DNA from: Promethearchaeota archaeon
GTDB taxonomy: Archaea; Asgardarchaeota; Lokiarchaeia; Sigyniarchaeales; SOKP01
Assembly: GCA_019058365.1 (NCBI GenBank)
Contig: JAHPZE010000015.1
Coordinates: forward strand, 1-64,000
Direction: 5' to 3'
Length of the DNA stretch: 64,000 bases
The notes under the pieces were generated by a model that saw only the letters and a program-made list of their open reading frames with translations, did not search any database and had not been told where the DNA came from. Below are positions 1 to 8,705 of the stretch, piece by piece (within the stretch, counting starts at the first letter, position 1; every line of letters begins with the position of its first letter). The position numbers and the translations under genes were made by a program.

Positions 1-75
1 GATAAAAAGAAAGAAAAAATAAAAGAAAAAAAAATAAATCATTAAATACTGATAATAAAAAAAAAAAAGGAATTA

Positions 76-1440
76 TTAAATTGCTTCTACTTTTTCTCCC
101 TTCTCCTTATGAAGTTCAATTAATTTCACTTTGATCTCCCCAACCTTGGATTTTGTAAAAGGGTAAAAGTATAAGCATATCAAGGTTAGACCTAAAGCAA
201 TACCGGGAACAACAATAAATAGAAACCTAAGAGCAAAGTTGACATCAATTAAAGGATTATATACTCCCCAATTACTTTGAACAAACACCGCACCAATTGT
301 TACTATTGAAACTATCATTGAAAGTCGCATAAAAAAGTTTGTTATTCCAAAAAATGCTCCTTCACGTCTAATTCCCGTTTTTAACTCATCTTCATCAATA
401 ACATCTGCGATAAGTAAATAGATAAAATAAAGCATCCCACCAAATCCAAGGCCCATCAAAGAAGCAGTCAATAATACTAATCCATATTCAGCTATAAACA
501 TGAGTGGCAATGAAGCAAAGAAATAAGCAACGATTGAAATAGCATACCCTCTTTTACTTCCAATTTTAATATCTAACCATCTCCATAAAATAACAGAAAC
601 TGCCCCAACAATGTACATGATTCCCATTATCAAAGAAGTGTCAAATGCATCAATATTTAACACTTGCCTGCCAAATATTTGAACTAGTGTCGCAAGGAGC
701 AATAATACATATTCATATAAAAAGAACATAGCAGTATAGAGTACAAACCCTTTGTTTTTCATTGTATACTTGAAGCTATCAAAAAATTTGAATTCATGTT
801 GATAATCAAGTTTAAATTCTTTACGTTCAGTTACTCCCCATTTTAAAGAAACTATTAAAGAAATTGCAATTATTATCGAAGTGATAATTCCATTTAATAA
901 ATAGGTATTTCTAGATTCTTCATTCGCAAGAACTAATCCTGGTACTAATGCAGCAAAAAGTAACCCTACAACAGAAAGTATTTCTTTAATTGTATTAACT
1001 TCAGATCTTTCTTTTACCGTTGTATATAATTCAGGAAATAAGCTATCATATGGAAGTGCAATCATTGTATAGAATGTATCATAACAGATCAACATAATGA
1101 GCAAATATATAAAAGTTTGAAAATCATTTCCTGTCGGAGGAAGCCAAATTATAATCTCTAATATTAACATAGGAATTAAACCCGCCATTATATAAGGTTT
1201 TCTGCGCCCCCATTTAGTGTGTGTACGATCTGATAAATAACCGATGAGGGGATCATTAAATGCATTCCATAATGTCCACAGTATTGCAGCAAGCATATAC
1301 CAATTAATATGTAATCCTACAACAGTGAAATAATATGTAAAAACATAGATATTAAATGCACTGTTTATAAACCACTGAGCAAAACTTCCCATTCCAAAAC
1401 TCCATTTTTGACCTCGACTAAACCGTTGTTCTTCACTCAT
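76..1440 (-). CDS. MFS sugar/cation symporter, GPH (MelB-like) family
   Basis: A 454-residue polytopic membrane protein with about twelve hydrophobic segments. The N-terminal half has the features of the glycoside-pentoside-hexuronide:cation symporter family: a WNAFNDPLIGYLSDRT stretch (residues about 57-72) followed by WGRRKPYI, the usual loop 2-3 signature. The family brings sugars or glycosides into the cell with Na+ or H+. The substrate cannot be read from the sequence. It stands alone on the minus strand, and its stop lies 75 bases from the left window edge. No sugar-metabolism gene is next to it; the nearest carbohydrate gene is the alpha-mannosidase about 15 kb away. The family call is firm and the substrate unknown. 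Confidence 0.85.
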   Translation of the reverse strand: MSEEQRFSRGQKWSFGMGSFAQWFINSAFNIYVFTYYFTVVGLHINWYMLAAILWTLWNAFNDPLIGYLSDRTHTKWGRRKPYIMAGLIPMLILEIIIWLPPTGNDFQTFIYLLIMLICYDTFYTMIALPYDSLFPELYTTVKERSEVNTIKEILSVVGLLFAALVPGLVLANEESRNTYLLNGIITSIIIAISLIVSLKWGVTERKEFKLDYQHEFKFFDSFKYTMKNKGFVLYTAMFFLYEYVLLLLATLVQIFGRQVLNIDAFDTSLIMGIMYIVGAVSVILWRWLDIKIGSKRGYAISIVAYFFASLPLMFIAEYGLVLLTASLMGLGFGGMLYFIYLLIADVIDEDELKTGIRREGAFFGITNFFMRLSMIVSIVTIGAVFVQSNWGVYNPLIDVNFALRFLFIVVPGIALGLTLICLYFYPFTKSKVGEIKVKLIELHKEKGEKVEAI

Positions 1441-1597
1441 TTGAAAATTAACACCTTTTCTTAAAAATTATTCATTAATTTATTAAATTAGATATTAAAT
1501 CTATCTATGTTTTAATAAATGTTAACTTTTAATTTAAAGGATAAGAATATGATTTTGCATATATTCTCTATAGATTAAGCTATAAATATATAGCTAA

Positions 1598-1807
1598 TTA
1601 GGAATATTTCTCAATGATGTAATTTTGTAAGGACCAAGCATATTTCTCAAGATTAAGAATTAGCATTTTTTGTTGTATTTCCCTTAAATAAGGAACATCT
1701 AATTTTTTGAATAATGAATTTAGATAGTCAATAGTATCAAAAATCCCAACTATAACACCCCAATCTCTTGCCCAAGCAGTATCTTGTTGATATTCTAATA
1801 CTTCCAT
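1598..1807 (-). CDS. Small hypothetical protein (69 aa)
   Basis: A short reading frame that I do not recognise. Support for it being real is a good ribosome-binding site: AGAGGTAAT lies four bases before the ATG, the same arrangement as the 40145 gene. The product is soluble, has no cysteines and is rich in Tyr, Leu and Lys; the C-terminal half looks helical and amphipathic. It lies between the symporter and the RDD protein on the same strand, with gaps of more than 100 bases on each side, so an operon link is not evident. Confidence 0.5.
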   Translation of the reverse strand: MEVLEYQQDTAWARDWGVIVGIFDTIDYLNSLFKKLDVPYLREIQQKMLILNLEKYAWSLQNYIIEKYS

Positions 1808-1932
1808 TTTTATTACCTCTGGTTATTCATAAAAATATTGCTTTATAAATCTTTAGATAGTAATAATTTTCTAATGAATTAAAAGAAAGAAAAAGAATAA
1901 TTAGATAATTTAATAAAAAAAAGATTAGATTT

Positions 1933-2541
1933 TTATTTTGTCCTTATTACCACAGTTTCGGAAACATTTTGCATAATACGGTATCTCTTCTTAGGATCAC
2001 CAGAATTTTTTAGAAATCCAATAATTAAATCTAGAATTAGTAGCCCAGAAGGTTTTAAAAGGTTGTTTATTACATAATGACCAGAGGTTGCTGGACCAAA
2101 AGTATGCTCATCTACGGTTCTCAAATGCATAGACATTTTTCCAACTGTTTGACCATCATTGTATGCCTCAAGGATCCAAAAGTATAAGAATCCTATGACC
2201 CAATCAAAGGGAAAGGATACACTCCACCATCCTCCGAAGGGATCAAAAATATTGAATGGTATCCATGAAACAAAGATTATTAAAGAGAGAACGGAACCAA
2301 TAATTCCAATGATTATCCCATCAATAATCAATGCAACAAATCTTGCCCAAAAATCGCCATATTGCACTGTTTCTGGTACAATTTTAGCTTGCTGAGCTTC
2401 TTTTTCAGAAACTGTTTCATAAGATGGACTTTCCACAACTTCTTTTCTTGTACCTAAATCCACACCACAAGACACGCAATACCTTGAGTTTGGCTCGAGT
2501 TCACTGCCACATTTAGGGCAGTAACGTAAAGACAATTTCAA
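1933..2541 (-). CDS. Zinc-ribbon RDD-family membrane protein
   Basis: A 202-residue protein. Residues 8-30 form a short zinc ribbon with two CxxC pairs (YCPKCG and YCVSCG). A charged linker follows, then an RDD domain (about residues 60-190) beginning with FWARFVALIIDGIIIG and holding two or three hydrophobic segments, with GQTVGKMSMHLR in the later part. RDD proteins are small integral membrane proteins of poorly defined, probably transport-related, function; zinc-ribbon/RDD fusions are common in archaea and some bacteria. It appears monocistronic. Domain assignment is good; the function is not known. Confidence 0.8.
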   Translation of the reverse strand: MKLSLRYCPKCGSELEPNSRYCVSCGVDLGTRKEVVESPSYETVSEKEAQQAKIVPETVQYGDFWARFVALIIDGIIIGIIGSVLSLIIFVSWIPFNIFDPFGGWWSVSFPFDWVIGFLYFWILEAYNDGQTVGKMSMHLRTVDEHTFGPATSGHYVINNLLKPSGLLILDLIIGFLKNSGDPKKRYRIMQNVSETVVIRTK

Positions 2542-2647
2542 TTAACACCAATTTTGTTTTTAACATTATTATAATATAAATATTAATTAAGTTAACCTTT
2601 ATAATTCATATAAGATTTATGTAGTCCAATTTTACTCAAAAAAAAAT

Positions 2648-3790
2648 TTAAAGATACATTTGGAAAGTTTTCTCAACAATATCTTTCGTTTCTTTGAATT
2701 CTGAAACGTTAATTAATTTATTTAGATCTTGGATTTCAATTAACTCTTTTTTGTATTTAGTCTTAAATTCTACTGCAAAGTTTTCCATTAATTTTTTCAA
2801 AATAGCATTTTTATGGTTTGTTATTAATACAACTGCAAATCCAACTTCATCGTAGTTTACTATAATATCTGAGTTCTCAGTTTGGAGTACATCAATTTGG
2901 TCTTTTGGATCAACAAACTCAGAGAGAATATGGTTAATACCAATAAGGATATTTCCCCATATAGTTGAATCAAGCTCATTATTACTAATGCTAAACTTAT
3001 AGGAATATAATAAAATTCCTGACTTATGGTAGATATTAACATAAAATATCTTATTAGTTAATTCTGAAAACATACTAGGCTTATTTACAAACAAATAACA
3101 TATATAGAAGATGGTTATCCATAATGTAAAGATATGTAGTTCTCTAAAAATTGATACTTGAAAAACAATATAGAAAATATACATTAAAATTGGAAAAACA
3201 AAAATAATCGTGATAATAAATAAGCTTTTAATAAATTCTTTATTTCTTGCTCGTAAATAGATTATCCAAGAAAGTAGAAAATAATAAATTAAAAAAGAAC
3301 ATTGAAAAATCCCAATAATTAGACCTGTTACAATATTGAATGAGTAATTTATTATTGAAAGATCTGTAATGAAAAATGGGGGAGAATTAGAAGAATTAAT
3401 GAAAATTCGAACGGATTCTGGTGAGAAAAAGGAACCTATTAATAATCCAAAGAGAATTGTGAAAAATAGAAAAGGAAAATAAGGAATCTTTTTGAATTCT
3501 TTTAAAAATGCATAAATTAATGACATAATTAATAATTCAATAAAACCAAAAATGAGAGAAAGTTTCCATAGGAAAAGGTTAATGGTTTCAGTAAAAAAAA
3601 TTACTAAAGAAAATAAATATAGAGTTGAATATATAAATACTGCATTGAAAATCGCTAAGAAGTTTAAAATCACGGTAAACTTTATCCCATATTTAACTTG
3701 ATGCTTAAAGATAAAAATCAAAGTATATGTACTAGCACATAAAGTGAAAATATATCCAATTATCACAGTTATCAGAATTACAATGGCCAT
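2648..3790 (-). CDS. Multi-pass membrane protein with C-terminal longin-like domain (copy A)
   Basis: A 380-residue protein of unknown function. Residues 1 to about 235 hold seven or eight hydrophobic segments in the manner of the 7TM sensor modules that precede archaeal histidine kinases. The remaining ~140 residues are soluble: a strand pattern starting FYVNIYHKSGILLYSYKF, a GINHILSEF helix, and a helix near FAVEFKTKYKKEL. This looks like a longin/roadblock-type alpha-beta domain, although no family profile was run. The neighbouring gene at 3995-5098 has the same architecture and the same key phrases. There is no clear Shine-Dalgarno site. I infer a membrane receptor or scaffold that presents a longin-like platform to small GTPases. 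Confidence 0.6.
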   Translation of the reverse strand: MAIVILITVIIGYIFTLCASTYTLIFIFKHQVKYGIKFTVILNFLAIFNAVFIYSTLYLFSLVIFFTETINLFLWKLSLIFGFIELLIMSLIYAFLKEFKKIPYFPFLFFTILFGLLIGSFFSPESVRIFINSSNSPPFFITDLSIINYSFNIVTGLIIGIFQCSFLIYYFLLSWIIYLRARNKEFIKSLFIITIIFVFPILMYIFYIVFQVSIFRELHIFTLWITIFYICYLFVNKPSMFSELTNKIFYVNIYHKSGILLYSYKFSISNNELDSTIWGNILIGINHILSEFVDPKDQIDVLQTENSDIIVNYDEVGFAVVLITNHKNAILKKLMENFAVEFKTKYKKELIEIQDLNKLINVSEFKETKDIVEKTFQMYL

Positions 3791-3994
3791 AATTTGGTTT
3801 TATTGCTAAATAATACTTTTTTCTTTATTTTTGCATTTGTGTGATTTCTAGGGGTAATAAATAAATTCTAACTGTACTATTGAATATAGAACACACCTTC
3901 ATAAATATAAATTTACTTTATTCTTTATTAGTTTAAGATATAATTTGAGAAAATCAGAAATTCTTGTTTTATTTAATATGCCTATTTTCCCTAC

Positions 3995-5098
3995 TCATCT
4001 AATTCTTTTAATAAAAGGTTTGAAAAATTCCGTAATTATTTCCTTTGCATTTCCAAATGCTGAAACATCAATTAAACCATTTAGGTTTTTCAATTTTTCT
4101 CTATTCAGTGCAGTAAATTTATTCATAAAATTATTTACTGCTCTATCGATATAGTCGTTTTTATGGTTTGTTGTCAACAAAATAGCATAACCATGATTAT
4201 TATCATATTCAAGTATTATATCTCTATTTTGCATTTTAATAAGCCCTAATTGGTCTTTTTTATTTATAAAATTCGAGAGGATATGGTTAATCCCAATTAG
4301 TATTGAGCCTTTTAAGAGGGAATCATCAGTTTCTTCTCCAGTCTCAAAATTATATGAATACAAAAGAATTCCGCTTCTATGGAAGATTATAAAGTCATAA
4401 ATTCTATTAGTTAGTTCAATAAATAGAAAAGGTTTTGTGATAATATAACAAGATGCCAAAAATGCTCCTGTTAAATAAACTACGACGTAAAGATATCTGA
4501 AAATAAAATTCTGAGTGAGAATATAAGCGGAATATGATATAATCATAAGTGAAAATTGAATAGAAAAACTGCTTAGCAACTTTTTTGATTTATTATCACC
4601 AATACGGGAATAAAATTTTATAAGATTATAGCAAAAAACACCTATTATTATAAAGTTATAACATAATAGAATAAGCAATAATAATAAATTTTTAAATCTA
4701 ATAGAATAATATCCACTAATTGAGTTAATAGTAAATGCCTTAGAAAAGAAGGTTAAACCTAAGATTATTCCTATTATAAGTGAATAAAAAAGAGTTGATA
4801 AGACTACTTTCTTTTCAAATTTAATTATAAATCTATGAATAACACTCAACAAACCTAAAGAAAATACCCAAAATACTATTGAGATTTTCCAAAAAACTAA
4901 TGCAATATTTCCTGTAAAATAAATCTCAGTTGATAAAAGGAATAATGTAAAAAAGAAAATTCCCAGAAATAAATAGATTGAGCTATTTGCATAATAATTT
5001 AATTTATTACCAAAATTTTCTCGCTTGAAATAAACATAAGTAGTCCCAATCAGAGAAATTATTATTGAAGTTATAATCAGAAATATGTCGATTATCAT
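3995..5098 (-). CDS. Multi-pass membrane protein with C-terminal longin-like domain (copy B)
   Basis: A 367-residue paralogue of the 2648-3790 protein. It has seven or eight membrane segments in the first ~230 residues and then a soluble tail. Shared phrases between the tails are FHRSGILLYSYNF versus YHKSGILLYSYKF, LIGINHILSNF versus LIGINHILSEF, and TTNHKN versus ITNHKN. The tail fits a longin-like fold by eye. The two genes are tandem on the minus strand, about 200 bases apart, and look like an old duplication because the membrane halves have diverged much more than the tails. The function is inferred only; the conserved tail suggests that partner binding is what is under selection. Confidence 0.6.
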   Translation of the reverse strand: MIIDIFLIITSIIISLIGTTYVYFKRENFGNKLNYYANSSIYLFLGIFFFTLFLLSTEIYFTGNIALVFWKISIVFWVFSLGLLSVIHRFIIKFEKKVVLSTLFYSLIIGIILGLTFFSKAFTINSISGYYSIRFKNLLLLLILLCYNFIIIGVFCYNLIKFYSRIGDNKSKKLLSSFSIQFSLMIISYSAYILTQNFIFRYLYVVVYLTGAFLASCYIITKPFLFIELTNRIYDFIIFHRSGILLYSYNFETGEETDDSLLKGSILIGINHILSNFINKKDQLGLIKMQNRDIILEYDNNHGYAILLTTNHKNDYIDRAVNNFMNKFTALNREKLKNLNGLIDVSAFGNAKEIITEFFKPFIKRIR

Positions 5099-5213
5099 TA
5101 TTCATTTATGAATTTCTTTTACTCTAACAAAAAACTAATAGTTCAATATTATTTAAATTTGTTATATTTTAGAAGTCTATTTCTCAATTTATTATATCTT
5201 CAATTATATACCA

Positions 5214-7187
5214 TTGTCTCAATATATAATTGATACTATTAAATTAAAAATAAAAAAAAAGAAATACTCATATGATTTAATTTTAAAAAATGCTATCAAG
5301 TTCCAATTTTTTATGCTAGATTTCATTGATTATCTGAATAAGGAAAGCATCATTCGAAATTTAAAGAATTCTTATAAGTCAGGTATAGATCAACATAATG
5401 AGGAAGGTTTTATCTATAAAGTTATTGAAAATCTAAGTTTATTAAATAAAATCAAGCTACACTACGATCTTTTTATTAGTTTATATGAAAATCTGCGAAG
5501 TCATAAGGAGAAAAAGAAATTAGGTGAATTTTATACTCCTTTATCGGTAGTTAAATATATCTTAGATGGCGTAGGTTATGATTATTTTAATGAAATTGAA
5601 ATTAAAAAATTAATTGATATAAGTTGTGGTTCTGGGAGTTTTATTATCCAAGCGATTAGAAGATTGATTAAAAGATACCTTGAAGTTTATGATCGGAAAG
5701 GAATTTCAGAATTTACCGTTGAAGAAGCTAAGTTGGTAATTGAAAGGATTAAAAATAATATTTATGGTATAGATATTAATCGAATTGCTTGTATTTTATG
5801 TCAGATTAATATTCATTATATATTATTTGATATTTTGGAATTAATTCGAAAAATTGATCCTAATTATCAATTACCATTATTCAATATATATAATTTTAAC
5901 ACACTAACAATTGATACTCCTGAAAAGTATGATTACGTTGTAGGAAATCCTCCTTATTTATTTATTAGAGATATACCAATTATTCAAAAACAGATTATTG
6001 AAAATGGCAATTATGAAACAAATAAGGGTCAATATGATTATTATCAAATATTTATAGAAATTGGATTAAAATTTTTAAAAAATCAAGGTTTATTCGGTTT
6101 TATTGTTCCAGATTCATTACTTGCTCTTTCTAATCGATCAGTTATTAGAAAATATATATATAATAATTCAAAGATCAGAGAAATTTATTATACAGGCCCA
6201 AAATTTAATGAGCCTATCGTTTCAAATATTATCATCATCTTAGAAAAAGAAGACAATGTATTAGAAAGAAATAAAAACAAAATCAAAATCAAAATAAGAA
6301 ATCAACAAGAAAACATAATCCCTCAAAACATTATTGAAAAATGGGGTTACAAATTTTTAGTGCATTTAGATAAGATGGATATTTCAATTCTTGACCATTT
6401 AAATTCAAAATTCCCCAAATTAAAAGATTTACCTAAAAAAAATGATATACAACTTCTTTTAAATAGAGGAGTTGAGTTAACTAAAAGAGGAGAAATAATA
6501 TTCTGTGAATCCTGCAATAAATATTTACCAATTCCTAAAAAAATATTAAAATGCCCCGAATGCAACTCACTTTTAAATAAGCACAATATTGAGCAGATTA
6601 TTTACAAATCATTAGACCACAAAAGGATAAAAAGTAATTTCAAACTATACCTATACTCAATTAGGCGTTATACTAAAACTCAATATAAATATATTGATAC
6701 AACGAAAGTAGGAATAAATTATAAGGATTTTACTAATTATGAAGATCGGATTATCATTCGACAAATTAGCCAAAATAACACAATTTGTGCGACATATGAT
6801 GAGAATTTATCTTTAACATCTCAGTCATTTTATAATTTGAAAATACAAAAATCTTCTATTTCCGAATTTAATACCCTTTACCTATTAGGAATTATTAATT
6901 CCACCTTATTATCATATTATTTCATTAAATCGTTTGGAACGTATAAGACAATATTTCCAAGAATTTTAATTGAAAAAATAAAAGATCTTCCTATTAAAAT
7001 CCCCATGTCTAAAGAGGAGAAAGAAAATGCTAAAAAAATTAAGGAATTAGTAAAAGTAATCTTAGATGAAAAAAATGAAATTAAATATCTCCAGAGAAAA
7101 ATTGATTTTTTAATTTTTGATTTATATCAAATTTCAGATATTACACAAAAGCATATTTTGAATTATATGGAATCCTTGAATAGCTAA
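5214..7187 (+). CDS. N6-adenine DNA methyltransferase, TaqI/Eco57I-like
   Basis: A 657-residue gamma-type amino-methyltransferase. It shows GEFYTP (residues 104-109), the SAM-binding DISCGSGSF (135-143), an acidic YGIDINR, and the catalytic NPPY (245-248). The C-terminal half is a target-recognition region with a four-cysteine zinc knuckle (CESC and CPEC) and a TaqI-like end. The chosen start is TTG with no obvious Shine-Dalgarno site, so the true N-terminus is uncertain by a few codons. No restriction endonuclease is encoded nearby, so it is either a solitary methyltransferase or a fused Type IIG enzyme whose nuclease motif I do not see. It is encoded divergently from the longin membrane protein. 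Confidence 0.85.
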   Translation: MSQYIIDTIKLKIKKKKYSYDLILKNAIKFQFFMLDFIDYLNKESIIRNLKNSYKSGIDQHNEEGFIYKVIENLSLLNKIKLHYDLFISLYENLRSHKEKKKLGEFYTPLSVVKYILDGVGYDYFNEIEIKKLIDISCGSGSFIIQAIRRLIKRYLEVYDRKGISEFTVEEAKLVIERIKNNIYGIDINRIACILCQINIHYILFDILELIRKIDPNYQLPLFNIYNFNTLTIDTPEKYDYVVGNPPYLFIRDIPIIQKQIIENGNYETNKGQYDYYQIFIEIGLKFLKNQGLFGFIVPDSLLALSNRSVIRKYIYNNSKIREIYYTGPKFNEPIVSNIIIILEKEDNVLERNKNKIKIKIRNQQENIIPQNIIEKWGYKFLVHLDKMDISILDHLNSKFPKLKDLPKKNDIQLLLNRGVELTKRGEIIFCESCNKYLPIPKKILKCPECNSLLNKHNIEQIIYKSLDHKRIKSNFKLYLYSIRRYTKTQYKYIDTTKVGINYKDFTNYEDRIIIRQISQNNTICATYDENLSLTSQSFYNLKIQKSSISEFNTLYLLGIINSTLLSYYFIKSFGTYKTIFPRILIEKIKDLPIKIPMSKEEKENAKKIKELVKVILDEKNEIKYLQRKIDFLIFDLYQISDITQKHILNYMESLNS

Positions 7188-7203
7188 ATTATGTGTGATT
7201 TTT

Positions 7204-7368
7204 TTACTGAGTCCTTTTTCTGGAATCGTAAGTTTTTAAAATCCTATCCCATTTGTCAGCGAGTTCTTCAAGATTAGTTCTTCTAAAGAGTTTAACTGCT
7301 CTATCTAAGATTTTGGCAACATTTTCTTCATATTTTAACATATCTGGATCAGATGAAGTTTCTATCAT
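7204..7368 (-). CDS. Possible small protein (54 aa)
   Basis: An ATG-initiated frame in an otherwise empty 367-base gap. It encodes a charged helical peptide beginning MIETSSDPDMLKYEENVAK and ending YDSRKRTQ. The composition is protein-like for this genome (balanced Lys/Glu/Asp, one Trp), unlike the hydrophobic chance frames elsewhere. There is no clear Shine-Dalgarno site, no recognised family, and it overlaps nothing. Weak support only. Confidence 0.3.
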   Translation of the reverse strand: MIETSSDPDMLKYEENVAKILDRAVKLFRRTNLEELADKWDRILKTYDSRKRTQ

Positions 7369-7403
7369 GAATAGAAAATGATAAAAATTGATATAAAAAA
7401 TAA

Positions 7404-7475
7404 TATGGTATGGTGATATCTTCGGAAATATGATTGGTATGGTATGGTGATATCTTCGGAAATATTTCTTCCGAA
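7404..7475. repeat. 28-bp direct repeat followed by a TTCGGAA/TTCCGAA inverted repeat
   Basis: An identical 28-base unit occurs at 7404-7431 and 7438-7465 (34-base period, about three helical turns). Each copy contains ggtgatatcttcggaaatat. The second copy runs into an inverted repeat: TTCGGAA at 7455-7461, a 7-base loop, and TTCCGAA at 7469-7475. The block lies 80-150 bases before the roadblock-GTPase gene, in the position of an upstream operator. That function is inferred from position and symmetry. Confidence 0.6.
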
Positions 7476-7554
7476 ATATGATTATCTAAATACATATATT
7501 TATTATTTAGAGATTTTATATTTTTAATAACCTTAATGAGATGATGAAATACTT

Positions 7555-8538
7555 ATGGAGAGGCTTCCAAGTACCAATCTATTAGAAGAAATATTAAGGA
7601 ACTATTTTAATGAAGTCGAGGGTATAAAAGGTGTAGCTATTTGTGATAGAAATGGTTTCATTATAGCTTCAGAATCAAGACAGGAAAATGAAGAAGATTC
7701 AGATGAGATAATTGGAGTCCTTTCTGCTATGCTTGATTCATATATAGACAGGATTAAGGCTGAATTTGGGAAGACTGAAAGTTTTTTTAATATTACTTCA
7801 ACAGGAAATAAGAAATTTGTGTTTAGTTCGATGGGTCCTAGTTCAATTCTGACTACTGTAGCAGCACAATCAACCACAGACATAGAATTAAAAGTATATT
7901 CAGAACATATCGCAGCTAAAGTTGAATTAATTCTTGATGGAAATATAGATATTTCACCAAAAATCCCAGAAATAATAAAAGCCTTATCAAAAACTCGAGG
8001 AGGTAAACTTCCAGATTTAGCAGGAGAATATTCTAATAAAGTTATTCTTACTGGGGATCATTCTGTTGGAAAAACATCTCTAATAAGAAGATTTGTTGAA
8101 AACAATTTTGAAGAAGATTATATTAGTACAATTGACGTACAAATAAGTAAAAAAATAGTGAATCTGAGTGAAAATACTAAAATGAACTTTATTATTTGGG
8201 ATATTGGGGGTCAAGTACAGCATATGGCTCCCTATAGAGCTAAATTTTATAATGGTGCTAACGCTGCTTTCATAGTAATAGATAGAACTCGTCCTGGTAA
8301 TTTAAGTAGCATTGAAAAATGGTTTAATGATATTAACAAATCAGTTAAACGAAAAATTCCAATTATAATAGTTGGAAATAAATCCGATTTAGTAGATGAT
8401 ATTAATATAAGTGAGGAAGATATAAAATCTATTGCTAAACAATTCGATTTCCATTATATACTTACATCTGCTATGACAGGCGAGAATGTTAATGATGCAT
8501 TTTTATATATTGCATATAGAATAGTAGAGACACTCTAA
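7555..8538 (+). CDS. Roadblock/LC7 domain fused to a Rab/Ras-like small GTPase
   Basis: A 327-residue two-domain protein. Residues about 8-130 are a roadblock/LC7 domain (IKGVAICDRNGFIIAS; later VAAQSTTDIELKVYSEHIAAKVE). Residues about 160-327 are a small GTPase with P-loop GDHSVGKTS (167-175), switch II WDIGGQ (215-220), GNKSD (274-278) and TSA (304-306). Roadblock proteins act as GTPase platforms or GAP-like partners (MglB, Ragulator). A covalent fusion would place regulator and switch together, probably with roadblock dimerisation pairing two G domains. There is no C-terminal prenylation cysteine, so any membrane attachment is indirect. The start has GATGATG a few bases upstream. The gene is monocistronic and preceded by the repeat block at 7404-7475. 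Confidence 0.85.
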   Translation: MERLPSTNLLEEILRNYFNEVEGIKGVAICDRNGFIIASESRQENEEDSDEIIGVLSAMLDSYIDRIKAEFGKTESFFNITSTGNKKFVFSSMGPSSILTTVAAQSTTDIELKVYSEHIAAKVELILDGNIDISPKIPEIIKALSKTRGGKLPDLAGEYSNKVILTGDHSVGKTSLIRRFVENNFEEDYISTIDVQISKKIVNLSENTKMNFIIWDIGGQVQHMAPYRAKFYNGANAAFIVIDRTRPGNLSSIEKWFNDINKSVKRKIPIIIVGNKSDLVDDINISEEDIKSIAKQFDFHYILTSAMTGENVNDAFLYIAYRIVETL

Positions 8539-8602
8539 TCTTTTGATTACAAACTTTTTTATGAGTTCTAAATTTTTTAAATAATTGGTATACTAAGTCA
8601 AG

Positions 8603-8612
8603 TATATAAATA
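8603..8612 (+). promoter_or_regulatory. Archaeal TATA box for the 8646/8706 gene
   Basis: TATATAAATA matches an archaeal TATA box. An archaeal transcript would normally begin about 25 bases downstream, near 8630-8637, right at the strong GGAGGT at 8631-8636. That leaves a very short leader and argues that translation was meant to begin near 8646 rather than at the ATG at 8706. Confidence 0.45.
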
Positions 8613-8630
8613 AATTAAAAAAAAGTTAAA

Positions 8631-8705
8631 GGAGGTTTAATAAAAATAGTTCTTAAAATTATTTGGCATGATGTGCTTGCGACTTGAAATACTCGTGGAT
8701 ATGTC
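8631..8705 (+). other. In-frame 5' extension with strong SD, ATA in start position and an in-frame TGA
   Basis: GGAGGT at 8631-8636 is followed by three frames, of which only one stays open, and it is the frame of the downstream gene. The ATA at 8646-8648 sits at proper start spacing. The frame reads IVLKIIWHDVLAT, then TGA at 8685-8687, then NTRGYV, and enters the ATG at 8706. It could be the eroded first 20 codons of the gene, a recoded TGA, or a sequence error. No ATG, GTG or TTG is available at start spacing. Confidence 0.45.

Noticed and set aside
8685..8687. Calling the TGA a selenocysteine codon outright
   Set aside because: No SECIS element was identified and TGA may equally be a mutation or error; kept only as one option in the findings.
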